Assembly (NCBI RefSeq): GCF_019097595.1
Contig: NC_080713.1
Span: 9,079,699-9,143,698, forward strand
Source: Hemibagrus wyckioides
Lineage: Eukaryota; Chordata; Actinopteri; Siluriformes; Bagridae
DNA length: 64,000 nucleotides
Direction of reading: 5' to 3'
The translations under genes were made by a program, and so were the position numbers. The notes beneath the pieces were generated by a model that saw only the letters and a list, made by a program, of their open reading frames with translations, made no database searches and was not told where the DNA came from. The first letter of the stretch is position 1. Each line of letters starts with the position of its first letter. Below, piece by piece: positions 47,363 to 56,345 of the stretch.

Positions 47363-47508
47363 TGCACTAAAATCACTACCTGTCAGTTAAAGAGGCATGC
47401 GCACACACACACACACACACACACACCTGATGGAAAATCAGACCAAACACTTACCATAAAAAACACAGGAGTTGAGCAGTGAAGGTGGTTCCTCTTCATC
47501 TTCAACAT
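35557..47508 (-). CDS. relt: RELT (TNFRSF19L), nine coding exons resolved
   Basis: This is the gene-level call. Joining nine minus-strand exons (listed separately) gives 405 codons in one frame, with every splice phase matching. The product has a signal peptide, a single cysteine-rich TNF-receptor-type ectodomain, a Ser/Gly stalk, one transmembrane helix ([17 protein letters not shown]) and a cytoplasmic tail. Tail landmarks shared with mammalian RELT are [38 protein letters not shown] and [18 protein letters not shown] is a plasma-membrane TNF-receptor family member that binds the kinases SPAK/OSR1 through an RFxV motif; GRFQV is present across the exon 8/9 junction. Human RELT has 430 residues, so about 20 C-terminal residues are unplaced. 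The leader exon has its own acceptor, implying an unplaced non-coding exon upstream. Confidence 0.93.
35882..36106 (-). CDS. relt: RELT coding exon 8
   Basis: The acceptor (CCTCCCTCAG) follows a (CT)n tract that serves as polypyrimidine tract, and the donor is GTGGGT. The exon encodes [14 protein letters not shown], then [18 protein letters not shown], then [15 protein letters not shown] and ends in VLNVGR (split). The HLHT..GL...[10 protein letters not shown] block is the most diagnostic part of RELT family tails. Confidence 0.92.
36125..36155. repeat. (GA)n microsatellite at RELT acceptor
   Basis: On the minus strand this is the (CT)n polypyrimidine tract 20-50 bases upstream of RELT exon 8. 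Length variation here could affect splicing. Confidence 0.85.
36930..37440 (+). repeat. 36-bp minisatellite with open 12-residue frame
   Basis: About 14 tandem copies of a 36-bp unit lie in RELT intron 7 (between exons 7 and 8). The period is exact (for example 'gtcag' at 37215 and 37251). Because 36 is divisible by three, the plus strand stays open for over 140 codons and would encode repeats such as [12 protein letters not shown]. Left-hand units are more diverged (DNE/NDS variants) than right-hand ones. There is no splice or promoter evidence for expression, and the strand is antisense to RELT. Confidence 0.85.
38090..38187 (+). other. Exon-like non-coding segment, antisense in RELT intron
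   Basis: On the plus strand a T(18) tract and TTATCCAG precede 38090, and AG|GTAATT follows 38187, enclosing 98 bp. All three frames contain stops, so it would be an untranslated exon at best. It could equally be a chance match to splice consensus. Confidence 0.25.
38346..38424 (-). CDS. relt: RELT coding exon 7
   Basis: The acceptor TGTTTCAG follows a (GT)n tract and the donor is GTAAGA. The exon encodes [20 protein letters not shown] and ends SSIK (split, phase 2). It joins exon 8 as ...K|FPGF. An inner GTAGCA would leave phase 1 and fail to join exon 8, so the outer donor was chosen. The [10 protein letters not shown] block is near identical to mammalian RELT. Confidence 0.92.
38509..38589 (-). 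CDS. relt: RELT coding exon 6
   Basis: The acceptor GTGTATAG precedes GTAATCC and the donor is GTATTT. The exon encodes [19 protein letters not shown] then RLITEKK, aligning with mammalian [25 protein letters not shown]. The NPAY-like segment is altered to NPCPYV. Phase 1 entry and exit match the neighbouring exons. Confidence 0.92.
38890..39384. mobile_element. Rearranged Tc1-like relics in opposite orientations
   Basis: The minus strand of 39196-39384 reads '[23 protein letters not shown]', the helix-turn-helix of a second Tc1-like family; 39060-39175 continues it in minus orientation. The plus strand of 38915-39030 instead carries the 5' untranslated start of the same kind of element ('acctgctcattcgtgg...cacatgg') followed by 'ggtcaccaaaactggac'. 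Two fragments thus face each other. None is functional. Confidence 0.6.
39422..39545. repeat. (TCTAA)n pentanucleotide microsatellite
   Basis: About 24 near-perfect TCTAA units follow directly on the Tc1 relic, in RELT intron 5. Confidence 0.95.
39546..43618. other. relt: RELT intron 5, middle part
   Basis: Apart from one SINE-like fragment at 40440 I recognise no exon, RNA gene or transposon here. A short 'ctaaccaatcaggatcaagaattc' segment near 41888, similar to one near 14543, may belong to an old DNA-transposon-derived repeat. Confidence 0.5.
40440..40560 (-). repeat. SINE-like dispersed repeat fragment, antisense
   Basis: The layout 'gtgggaggaaaccagagaa', 'ccagatgaaacccc', then 'gctgcaccactgtgcc' is the reversed head of the family at 1090. 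Confidence 0.6.
43619..44866 (-). mobile_element. Nearly intact Tc1-like transposon, copy 1
   Basis: The element is 1248 bp, bounded by TA duplications (43617-43618 and 44867-44868). Short terminal inverted repeats begin CACTATATTGCCAAAAGTAT. The transposase reads on the minus strand from about 44816 (likely start at Met-Gly-Arg-Ser-Gln, near 44732) to 43701. Visible parts are paired helix-turn-helix regions ([27 protein letters not shown]), then the catalytic DD34E triad in [15 protein letters not shown] and DLNPIEHLW. One in-frame TGA at 44385-44387, where copy 2 has CGA (Arg), splits it into 143 and 211 codon open parts. It lies in RELT intron 5. Confidence 0.95.
43701..44816 (-). pseudogene. 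Tc1-like transposase, one nonsense mutation
   Basis: The frame is 371 codons long and collinear with the copy at 53671-54786. It is interrupted only by TGA at codon 144 (44385-44387), a CpG-type C-to-T change relative to copy 2. Transposase would bind the terminal repeats and carry out cut-and-paste at TA. The downstream part alone holds the catalytic triad but lacks the DNA-binding domain, so the product should be inactive. Confidence 0.9.
44879..44908. repeat. Short inverted repeat beside Tc1 copy 1
   Basis: ACTTGGAAAA and TTTTCCAAGT, separated by 8 bases, form a perfect 10-bp stem 12 bases outside the transposon's right end. Confidence 0.7.
45070..45360. repeat. 78-bp minisatellite with (GT)n
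   Basis: Three to four tandem units with a 78-bp period ('atgtgtactc' starts at 45163, 45241 and 45319) follow a (GT)n run. They lie in RELT intron 5 just downstream of exon 5. The period is a multiple of three, so a 26-residue repeat frame stays open on the plus strand; I regard this as incidental. Confidence 0.85.
45421..45693 (-). CDS. relt: RELT coding exon 5 (stalk, transmembrane)
   Basis: The acceptor CTATCACAG precedes CATCTCTG and the donor is GTAAGA. The exon encodes a basic stretch ([12 protein letters not shown]), a Gly/Ser stalk with one N-glycosylation site (NST), then [36 protein letters not shown] and an acidic tail to LQKDG (split). VPVFC.MGLLGIL.CNLLK.KGY is nearly identical to mammalian RELT and is the strongest single identifier of the gene. 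Confidence 0.96.
45873..45928 (-). CDS. relt: RELT coding exon 4
   Basis: A 56-nt exon with acceptor CCCTTCAG and donor GTGAGT. It completes Gly and encodes [18 protein letters not shown] (split). It carries the last ectodomain cysteine. Phases 2 in and 1 out match exons 3 and 5. Confidence 0.85.
46068..46252 (-). CDS. relt: RELT coding exon 3 (cysteine-rich domain)
   Basis: The acceptor GTGTTTTAG precedes GCATGCAG and the donor is GTAAAG. The exon encodes [20 protein letters not shown] and onward through [11 protein letters not shown] to [11 protein letters not shown]. The spacing [10 protein letters not shown]...C...C.....VCG.C.PG is the TNF-receptor cysteine-rich module of RELT. The 185-nt exon begins in phase 0 and ends in phase 2. 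Confidence 0.93.
46342..46434 (-). CDS. relt: RELT coding exon 2 (signal peptide end, first cysteines)
   Basis: The acceptor GGCTGCAG precedes CTGCTGTGG and the donor is GTGAGG. The 93-nt exon reads [18 protein letters not shown], then [13 protein letters not shown]. It supplies the hydrophobic core of the signal peptide, a likely cleavage site after VVLAA, and the first cysteines. Phase 0 at both ends. Confidence 0.9.
47265..47361. repeat. (GATA)n microsatellite
   Basis: About 24 GATA units about 90 bp downstream of RELT coding exon 1, in intron 1. Confidence 0.95.
47402..47426. repeat. (CA)n microsatellite
   Basis: A pure CA run 30 bp past the RELT exon 1 donor. Confidence 0.9.
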
Positions 47509-47529
47509 GTTCTTCTATAAACATAAGAT
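47455..47529 (-). CDS. relt: RELT coding exon 1 (start codon) with 5' UTR end
   Basis: The acceptor CTTTTACAG precedes 47529 and the donor is GTAAGTG. In the frame that joins exon 2, the exon has an in-frame TAG, then ATG at 47508-47506 and [18 protein letters not shown] up to the exon end (phase 0). Joined to exon 2 this makes a basic n-region followed by a hydrophobic core, a classical signal peptide. Other Met codons (4th and 18th) are possible starts. Since the exon has an acceptor, at least one non-coding exon lies further upstream and was not found. Confidence 0.82.
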
Positions 47530-48810
47530 CTGTAAAAGAACGATACAACAAGATGAGTTGACAAAATGACCCACATCAGCAACAGCAACGGTGATGTCAT
47601 GAAAAACAGCTGTGTCATAATCCCTGTCCAGGTAAACAGCACTTAGTGCTGAGCTCTCTTATGAATGAAAAGAACTGTGGGCTTGGATTTGTTTATTTAA
47701 AAAAAGCCATGAGCAATAGTATGACATAAATAGGCTGATGATCTATATTTGGTCAGTGGTTTGGCCAGCCACTGTAGTCACTTGTTATTTTTAGCCTAAA
47801 TCATGTACAGTTGGGTCTGAAACGACATGCTGAACATAGTAGTGGTCACTCACATAAAAAGACTGGAGAGTGAAAAGTGGGAGTATAAATAACATGTTAT
47901 AACCTCCAAAATATTTACCATTCTTTGAAGCAGCAAAAAAGAAATTATTAAAAAAATAAAATGATACCAAACATTTTAAAGACCTGAATGACTAAACATC
48001 TTTATAAACAGTAGAAATGCCACTTACACACAATTCCCTGCCTCTCTCACTAATCAAGTTCCACTTTCTCACATTTGTCCCCTTCAAACACCCAATTCTG
48101 GCCTCCAGTCCCTCTCAGATAAACGATCCTATCCAAATAGCATGCATGTGACTATGGCCTTACCCATTTCACACCCAGCTCTGACCTGCCATTTCCCTCG
48201 CCTCCCCCTCACAGTCTCCACGGAAAAGCTATTCTCAAAATAACAATGACGTTGTACATTGCTTTATCACCTGAGACCAATGAGACACTACCGAGATGTA
48301 TAGAGAAAGAGGGAATATGAATGAATGAATGAATGCGCTATCCTTTTGAACTGTTTTTTGCAAATATGACGTCCAGACACACAGGGCATACGTTGTGCAA
48401 TCAAAAAGGAGAATGTTATATATCTAAAACATACATAAACTATTGAAGAACAGACCATTCACCGTTAACAAATTTAATTTATGTAAATATTATGCCAATC
48501 AATTTATCCAAGCTTTAAAAGTATCAAGAGTAATTTCTGATAAAGCTAACAGTAAAGTAAAAAAAGAGAAGTTTTAATTGTTAAATTTACAATTCAGGAG
48601 AACCAACCTAAACAGGCAAAAAAAACAAACAAACCTTACAGCAGAAAACAGGAATACACTTCCATCCCATATCTAATTATCACCTCACTAATCTAGTGCC
48701 TCATTTACTCCAGCACCATCTGAAAGCCCCAAATTGCCGAAGTGTAGTTTTCGAGCCTCAGTTACCTCAACAACAATCTGGAGCCCCATTTAGCCTAAAA
48801 GTCACAGCAA
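47530..48810. other. RELT 5' flank or 5' intron, no exon seen
   Basis: AT-rich sequence without recognisable exon or repeat apart from a short GAAT run near 48320. The RELT promoter and non-coding first exon should lie here or further right. Confidence 0.4.
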
Positions 48811-49345
48811 AGTACCACTTAACTCAGTACCAATTCAGAATCTATCTCAGCACCAATGCAGAATCTATCTCAGCACCAATTCAGAATCTATCTCAGCACC
48901 AATTCAGAATCTATCTCAGCACCAATTCAGAATCTATCTCAGCACCAATTCAGAATCTAACTCAGCACCAATTCAGAATCTATCTCAGCACCAATTCAGA
49001 ATCTATCTCAGCACCAATTCAGAATCTATCTCAGCACCAATTCAGAATCTATCTCAGCACCAATGCAGAATCTAACTCAGCACCAATTCAGAATCTATCT
49101 CAGCACCAATTCAGAATCTATCTCAGCACCAATGCAGAATCTAACTCAGCACCAATTCAGAATCTATTTCAACACCAACACAGAATCTAACTCAGCACCA
49201 ATTCAGAACCTAACTCAGCACCACTTCAAAATCTAACTCAGCACAAATTCAGAATCTATCTCAGCACAAATTCAGGATCTATCTCAGCACAAATTCAGAA
49301 CCTAACTCAGCACCAATTCAAAATCTAACTCAGCATCAGTTTAAA
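48811..49345. repeat. 23-bp minisatellite array
   Basis: About 22 tandem copies of 'caccaattcagaatctatctcag' variants with a 23-bp period. Internal copies are nearly identical and outer ones diverged. The unit has no stop in its three plus-strand frames, so a 164-codon frame runs across it by chance. Confidence 0.93.
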
Positions 49346-51929
49346 ACTCCCAATTCCCAGTTGACTTATCACAAACCAGAACTACACTTCCCTAAGAACC
49401 ATTAACTAGTTCCACTTAATTCAGAACCAATTTAAAATCCCAGTTCTCCACAAACCTCTCAAAAGTACCATTTTATCCCAGATCTTAGACCCCATCCCCA
49501 ATGGTAATCTCAATCTAGAGCCTCATTTACCCCAACCTATTGCTCATTTCACACCAACACTAATCTTAAACTCCATCAGCAATGGAAATTTCAAACCCCA
49601 CATACCCCAGTGCCAATCTAGAGTTCCACTTGAGGGTCCTTTCACAGTGGTAAGATAACTTCAGAGGACTGTGTACAGTGTCAAAGCAGCACACTGTGCA
49701 TATATAAGATGAGCTGTCATCACTTATACTGCCACTTAAACCACAACTCCGCCTACACCTGGATGAAGCTCCACCCCGCTGTGATTATGTTCGGCAGTGA
49801 CTGACACCAGCAGTGACCAGCCAACAACATTGTGGTTAAGAGTTGTTGTTTTTTTTTTAAACTTCAACCCAGACACTTAGAAAGATTGTCCAATTTCTAA
49901 CAAAAAAAAAGTGAATTTTTTTTTTAAATGCTCATGCACAAGAAAGAGCATGCAGTCACAAGTGCTTATAGCACATATTATCTAAGATAAGCTTGAGAAA
50001 AAACTTACCTACCCTCTCTAAACTAAACTCATCCAAACTGTAGCAGTACAATTTCTAGATAAAAAAAGAGTGTGAATGTAAGATCTGAATTGTTCAACCT
50101 CACCACCAAAGATTTAAAATCTGAAACAGATCCGAAAACCTAAAGATGCTGATGAACTAAATAAGGTGAGATTAATTTTGACCTATTTAGTCAGGAGTAC
50201 AATTGAAGCACACCTGAATTAAAGGAGTAAATAAACTTCAAAACATCTATCAGCTGGAAACTTGCAATATGAACTTTCACTGACCTCTTAAAAAGATCAC
50301 ATCTTCAATAGCCAAAACATCCAGACAGGAACCTCCCAAACTCTCCACTTTAGACTTGGACCAGAAGCCAGTGTCCTCCTACTATGAAAGCACTCCAGAC
50401 TCCATGTACCATTCAGACAGAAACCTCCCAATAGCTCTAATTCAGGTTTAAACAACAACCCTCTGACGAAAGCACACCAGGCTTAGTGTATTATTCACAA
50501 GAGACCTCCCAATCACTACAATTCAGGAACAAACCTTATGTGTTCCTCTGCAAAGAAAAGCATGCCAGACTCAGTGTTGAATCTGAACCAGCTCAACAAG
50601 CATAACGCATAAGACATACCAGCTGGACCCATCAGTCTTGTCATGCTGAACAAATAAATGAACAAAAAGACACAACAAATGTTTGCTTTTGGCAAAGAAC
50701 GGCATATCTTCTCTCTACAACAAATCACAGGGTCCTTCATAATACTTTATGCATACTGTAATTTCAGGGTTTTTGCCTTCTTTTTCTCTGCTTTAACCAC
50801 CACTCCAGAGCATGGAGTACACGGCTCGACATGTAGAAGCGAAATGAGAATCAGTAATCATTCAGACATGCCCGTTGCCTGATGAACGGGTATAAATTAA
50901 GCCCTTTAATTAAAAAGCCAAAGTTTCAATGAACTTTAATTACAGTTCTTGCGGTTCTGGCTCTGTTTCCAATCTGTTTCCATTCGTTGGTTTTTGGAGC
51001 GCTCGAAACCGCATGAAATAAATAAAACAATAATAAACACAAAAAATCACCCAGAATTATCCATGTTGGCAGATGTCAAGTTACACATTGGATGGGGCAG
51101 CAGACCTAGCATGACCTTTGAATACTTTTGGCATGGAACAAAATTTACAATGGATCCTGAAAGCTGAAAACACCAACTACGCAGACAATTACACGGTAAT
51201 ATTGTATTCCAAAGAAATTAAATAACCAAAAAAATGGTAATCTTTTAATTAGCTTTATTAATTTCATCTATACTAAGAACAAATAGCCCTGTCCTAACTG
51301 TGGCATCCTTTATAATCTTAATAAGAGTCGAGTGCATGCCAGACTTTTTCCACTGTAATTATGCTGAAATTCAACACCTCCGTCTGCATCAGCTTTAAAA
51401 TGTCTCCACCAAAATAACACTGTGCCTTAATTGTCAGGCACGTTATATGCACCGTGCTCATATTCTGCCCTCTCCATTTCTTTCTGACCTTTCGTGACAG
51501 ATGATGCTGTGCATTTGAGATTTTAATAATAATAATAAAAACTTAATTACTTTGTTTTTTCCTCATTTCATGCTCTCAGAACAGCCAACCATGTGCTGCT
51601 TGGTTAGTAGTGCTCTTAATGGCATGCTTTTGCAATTTCTATGAAATTAGCACTTTTTTCAAAGCTCAAGTTAAAGTTTTGAAAAACAAAACTAAAAAAT
51701 GCATTTACAGACTCATAAAGCTGCACTGTTACAAGCTCCACATGAGTGGAAAACAGTTAACAACCCAAGAATTCATACAGAAAAAAGAGAGGGAAACTTT
51801 GGGGTTCTGTTTATGGGACGTCATCTGGCATAAGTCAGCAATTACACGAGTTAGTCAAACACCCCCAGCTGTAGCGGGTCTGGAAACAAGGCCAATGTAG
51901 CAAAAATAAAAAATAAAAAAAATAGGGTG
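49346..51929. other. Non-coding region, no gene seen
   Basis: The left part continues as C-rich, low-complexity sequence that looks like decayed repeat. The part at 50880-51540 is less repetitive and could hold conserved regulatory sequence, but nothing specific can be named. Confidence 0.4.
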
Positions 51930-53588
51930 TGATGTCGATTATTTGTAAGTGGCTTCTTTCTGTTTGTGAGCTAAAGATTGGAAGACAGACACAAAAACAG
52001 CCTCACAAGACAAGATCATCACTCTGCTGTGGTTATGTCAATGGAAAACTAACCATTATCTTGGTTGCTATAGCCAAGGAACTAAATTTAGCATCATTTT
52101 ACAGCTTGACCTCAAAGTACAATGTAGTTTATTTACCTTGTGAATGCTATAGAGATGAATTGTGTAGAACACATTTTTCTCATGCCTCTTCCTCAAATAA
52201 ACAAACCTGCCTCCTGCTGTAGTTATTCTACAATGATGTTCACTCAATACAGTCAAATAAAACGTTTACCTGCTTATGCTTACACTTTGCAAATGTTTAG
52301 TGCATGCGTCACATCCAACAGCGAGCGGAGACACAGGATGGGAACTGACACAGGAAGGAACTGTGTCAATGTGATACACATTCACATGGTCATGCAGTCA
52401 TCATGTTCACAAAGAATCAAGCAAGATGCCATAAAACTGTCATCACTATACTGAGTCATAGTAGCACCCGGACCTCTACCCTTGGTTAACAAACATGAAA
52501 AGAAGCTTATACTTTCATACTGATTTGTGAAAAAGGAACAATTTCTTGGCCTGTAGCTTTCCCGTGATATTCCAAAAAGGTTCAATCAGAATCTTCTGTA
52601 GTTTGTGGGAAAAAAAGTGATTCCCATTTGGGAAAATCCATGCTGAGCAGGTAAAGCACAACCATGTAATCACTGGAATGTTAAACATACGCACATGTGA
52701 AGCCAGAGCTAGCAAAGACGACTTACTGGCATTTTTCAAGAAACCAGCCCATGCTGAAGGCACGGTACATTTAGTGGTGAATGCCTGAGTAAATTTTAGC
52801 CACTTTTTTAGGATAGTAATTAGTGCTCCCTGTATTTTAGAATGGAATTGCCTCAGTTTGTAAGTTTGGGATTTCAAATGCTTATGATGATGGCAAGTGA
52901 TTTAAGTTCCCCCTGACTGACTTCTGTAATTACTTCAACTTTGCTGCAGCTGTGACTGTGTTACTGCACACTCCGGCCTGTATTAATGGATGGATGTCCA
53001 TCACATTGCATGTCACTCATGGACCACAAGCCACTACCATAGCATTGTGGAACCTCGAGCCTAAATGTAGACATAGCCATCTATTATTTTTTCTAATAAT
53101 ACACTAAATTAATGTTTTCCGGTCCTGGGGCCTTATTTGAAACCGCTAGTGCGTAGTAGAAAACCACACGGCCAGTGCACAAAACGAAACACCCCAAAAT
53201 CACTATTATTGGCACATGAATTATGAAAACACTGTAAGTAAGTTGGAGTATGTGCTGATTTTGTTGAAAAGGATACTCAGTGGTCAGCAAGATGAGTGAC
53301 AGCAACTGTTGGTGAATAGATGTGTTTGCGTCCAGCAGCGTGACAAAGTTGAGAAAAGTTGAACTTTATGCAAATATGGAGCGACTCTGCGCAGCAACTA
53401 TCAACTGGAGTGAAGACGGTAGAGCACGCATGATCCGTAGCAAAGAGCACCTTATATGATATGATGCATACATACACTCCTGAATTGTATACACAAATGC
53501 CAGATATCCCCACAGAATGTTTAATTTTAGAGACAAGAAAACTGATTTGTCGTCAAGTGGAATGCTAGCAGCATCACTCACTAATATA

Positions 53589-54836
53589 CACTATATTGCC
53601 AAAAGTATTCGCTCACCTGCCTTGACTCGCATATGAACTTAAGTGACATCCCATTCCTAATCCATAGGGTTCAATATGACGTCGGTCCACCCTTTGCAGC
53701 TATAACAGCTTCAACTCTTCTGGGAAGGCTGTCCACAAGGTTTAGGAGTGTGTTTATGGGAATTTTTGACCATTCTTCCAGAAGCGCATTTGTGAGGTCA
53801 CACACTGATGTTGGACGAGAAGGCCTGGCTCTCAGTCTACGCTCTAATTCATCCCAAAGGTGTTCTATCGGGTTGAGGTCAGGACTCTGTGCAGGCCAGT
53901 CAAGTTCATCCACACCAGACTCTGTCATCCATGTCTTTATGGACCTTGCTTTGTGCACTGGTGCACAGTCATGTTGGAAGAGGAAGGGGCCAGCTCCAAA
54001 CTGTTCCCACAAAGTTGGGAGCATGGAATTGTCCAAAATGTCTTGGTATGCTGAAGCATTCAGAGTTCCTTTCACTGGAACTAAGGGGCCAAGCCCAGCT
54101 CCTGAAAAACAACCCCACACCATAATCCCCCCTCCACCAAACTTTACACTTGGCACAATGCAGTCAGACAAGTACCGTTCTCCTGGCAACCGCCAAACCC
54201 AGACTCGTCCATCAGATTGCCAGATGGAGAAGCGCGATTCGTCACTCCAGAGAACGCATCTCCACTGCTCTAGAGTCCAGTGGCGGCGTGCTTTACACCA
54301 CTGCATCCGACGCTTTGCATTAAACTTGGTGATGTATGGCTTGGATGCAGCTGCTCGGCCATGGAAACCCATTCCATGAAGCTCTCTGCGCACTGTTCTT
54401 GAGCTAATCTGAAGGCCACATGAAGTTTGGAGGTCTGTAGCGATTGACTCTGCAGAAAGTTGGCGACCTCTTTGCACTATGCGCCTCAGCATCTGCTGAC
54501 CCCGCTCCGTCAGTTTACGTGGCCTACCACTTCGTGGCTGAGTTGCTGTCATTCCCAAACACTTCTACGTTCTTATAATACAGCTGACAGTTGACTGTGG
54601 AATATTTAGGAGCGAGGAAATTTCACGACTGGATTTGTTGCACAGGTGGCATCCTATCACAGTTCCACGCTGGAATTCACTGAGATCCTGAGAGCGACCC
54701 ATTCTTTCACAAATGTTTGTAAAAACAGTCTGCATGCCTAGGTGCTTGATTTTATACACCTGTGGCCATGGAAGTGATTGGAACACCTGATTCTGATTAT
54801 TTGGATGGGTGAGCGAATACTTTTGGCAATATAGTG
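53589..54836 (-). mobile_element. Nearly intact Tc1-like transposon, copy 2
   Basis: The element is 1248 bp, the same length as copy 1, with TA duplications at 53587-53588 and 54837-54838 and the same CACTATATTGCC termini. The two copies differ only at scattered positions by eye. The transposase frame (54786 to 53671) carries the same helix-turn-helix and DD34E motifs and is broken only by a TAG at 54565-54567 where copy 1 has TGG (Trp). The remaining downstream frame is 295 codons. Confidence 0.95.
53671..54786 (-). pseudogene. Tc1-like transposase, one nonsense mutation
   Basis: The frame is 371 codons long, interrupted at codon 74 by TAG (54565-54567). After the stop a 295-codon frame starts at Met and keeps the second DNA-binding region (GRPRKLT) and the whole catalytic domain ([24 protein letters not shown]). 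The first helix-turn-helix is lost from that product. Codon 144, which is a stop in copy 1, is intact Arg here. Confidence 0.9.
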
Positions 54837-54864
54837 TATGTTACTAGGGCAACCAGTAGTAGGT

Positions 54865-54995
54865 ACAGTGACTTACTGATGAGTAATTGCTCAGAGGCCC
54901 AGCAGTGGCAGCTTGGTGGACCTGGCATTCAAACTTACAACCTTCCAAGCAGTAGTCCAACACCTTAACCACTAAGATACCACATCCCCGCATTA
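54865..54995 (-). repeat. tRNA-derived SINE, antisense, partial
   Basis: The sequence 'gctcagaggcccagcagtgg', 'cagcttggtggacctggca', 'ccaacaccttaaccactaag' is the antisense head of the SINE seen in fuller form at 57957. It begins about 30 bp after Tc1 copy 2. Confidence 0.75.
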
Positions 54996-56234
54996 GGAAA
55001 TGGAGTGGCTTCCCATCCATGGTGTATTACTACCTCATGCCTTTTCAATATTTTGAGATGTACTTCACTATTGTCCTGTGATGGAAATGTGTCCAGCTTC
55101 CCTCTGTTGTTGTTTGTTATGTTGTCATGACTGTAGCAGGTTTAGTATATTTTATATTCCAGAAAAACTGAATTGTGTCTGTGCTGACACAGGCCTGAAT
55201 GAACAGAATGAAAGGAAATCCTCAATGACTGGGATTTGTGCGTTCATCATAGATAAACTGTCCATAGTGACTCTGATTTCTTGCATAAAAGTATTGTGGC
55301 TTCGGGCTGGGATATGCTTGTATTTTAAACTCCAAGCCTAAAAACCAGTAACAGTGAGTTGAGTCTTGCACCAAAGGAAATCCCACTTCAAAAGCCCTGG
55401 ATTTTTGCATTCTCTAGCATAGGTCAGCTCAGAGCATGGCGTAATTATAGTTATGAGTAAAGCATTGAGCCAGTGTATGGGCTTATTCAAGTTTTATCCT
55501 GAGTCAATTTAACACCGGATGGCTGGTAAGTGACCTTGTCAAAAAGACTGAGCTTCAAGCTGAATCATATTCTTAGAATCCCTCAAAACGTACAGCTAAT
55601 CTCAAATACGCACACACTATAGCAGAAACATGAAAATGCTGCATGATGCTACATAAATGCCCTTAACGCTTAGCTGACTAGATCATTTTCTACCTAAAGG
55701 CATGAGACTCACTGCTATTATTACAAGGCTTGGAGTCAGACAAGCAATTAAATTGAAGGGACAAAAAGATTAAAAGTTTGAAATAAGAGTTAATTCTCTG
55801 AATGGAACAATGTCAACTATAAGAAAATGTACAAAAGATAATATCCTAAGGATACAATTGATATAACTTACTATAATTTGAAATCATGTCTATTCGTGTA
55901 ACTGTATAGGGTGACATCAAATATAGCAATTATGTTGCTTCTGAAAAAAAATGTGAAGCAATGATAACGTGCATAGGCGTCAATGTACTGAATAAAATAC
56001 AGGGAAAGCAGGCTAACAGATTAAATAGTGGCTGGAGGGTTGTTCTTCACTATTTGTGCTGGAGGCAGAACTGCCATGGTTTAGCGGGTGTGCTTGTATG
56101 GGAGACTGTGCCCCAGGTGGCTCTGCATGGCTGACGCCACAGCGTAGCTATTGACTGACAGTTAAATTACTCCATTTTGACAAAACTGCCTTTTAAATAT
56201 AGACAATGAACGCATGAAATAAATCAACATACAG

Positions 56235-56345
56235 TTTACTTTTCAATTATATCTAATGCATCACAACTGGGATGTGTTACTGGGATAGGCTCTGGATTAA
56301 CTGTGACCCAGACCAGGATAAATAGGTTAGTAAAGAAAATGATCC
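56235..56345 (+). repeat. SINE-like 3' fragment
   Basis: The segment 'tgggataggctctggatt' followed by 'gtgacccagaccaggataaata' is the 3' end of the family at 1090. Confidence 0.5.

Larger units (their letters stand above)
51940..55870. repeat. Diverged large tandem duplication, unit 1
   Basis: Four collinear blocks here recur in unit 2: 51944-52100 with 56565-56735, 52259-52430 with 56990-57170, 52594-53080 with 58860-59350, and 55270-55870 with 60930-61400. Clear matches include 'aaccattatcttggttgct' with 'gaccattatctttgctgct' and 'ggatagtaattagtgctccc' with 'ggatagtaattagagctccc'. Unit 1 contains Tc1 copy 2, which unit 2 lacks. No coding sequence is evident. Confidence 0.7.

Noticed and set aside
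48696..49190. 164-codon frame with repeated 'NLSQHQFRI' segments
   Set aside because: It is produced by the 23-bp minisatellite, whose unit has no stop in its plus-strand frames; the translated pattern repeats every 23 residues, not per unit.
48811..49345. Possible CRISPR-like array
   Set aside because: Units are contiguous with no unique spacers, and the genome is vertebrate; it is a minisatellite.
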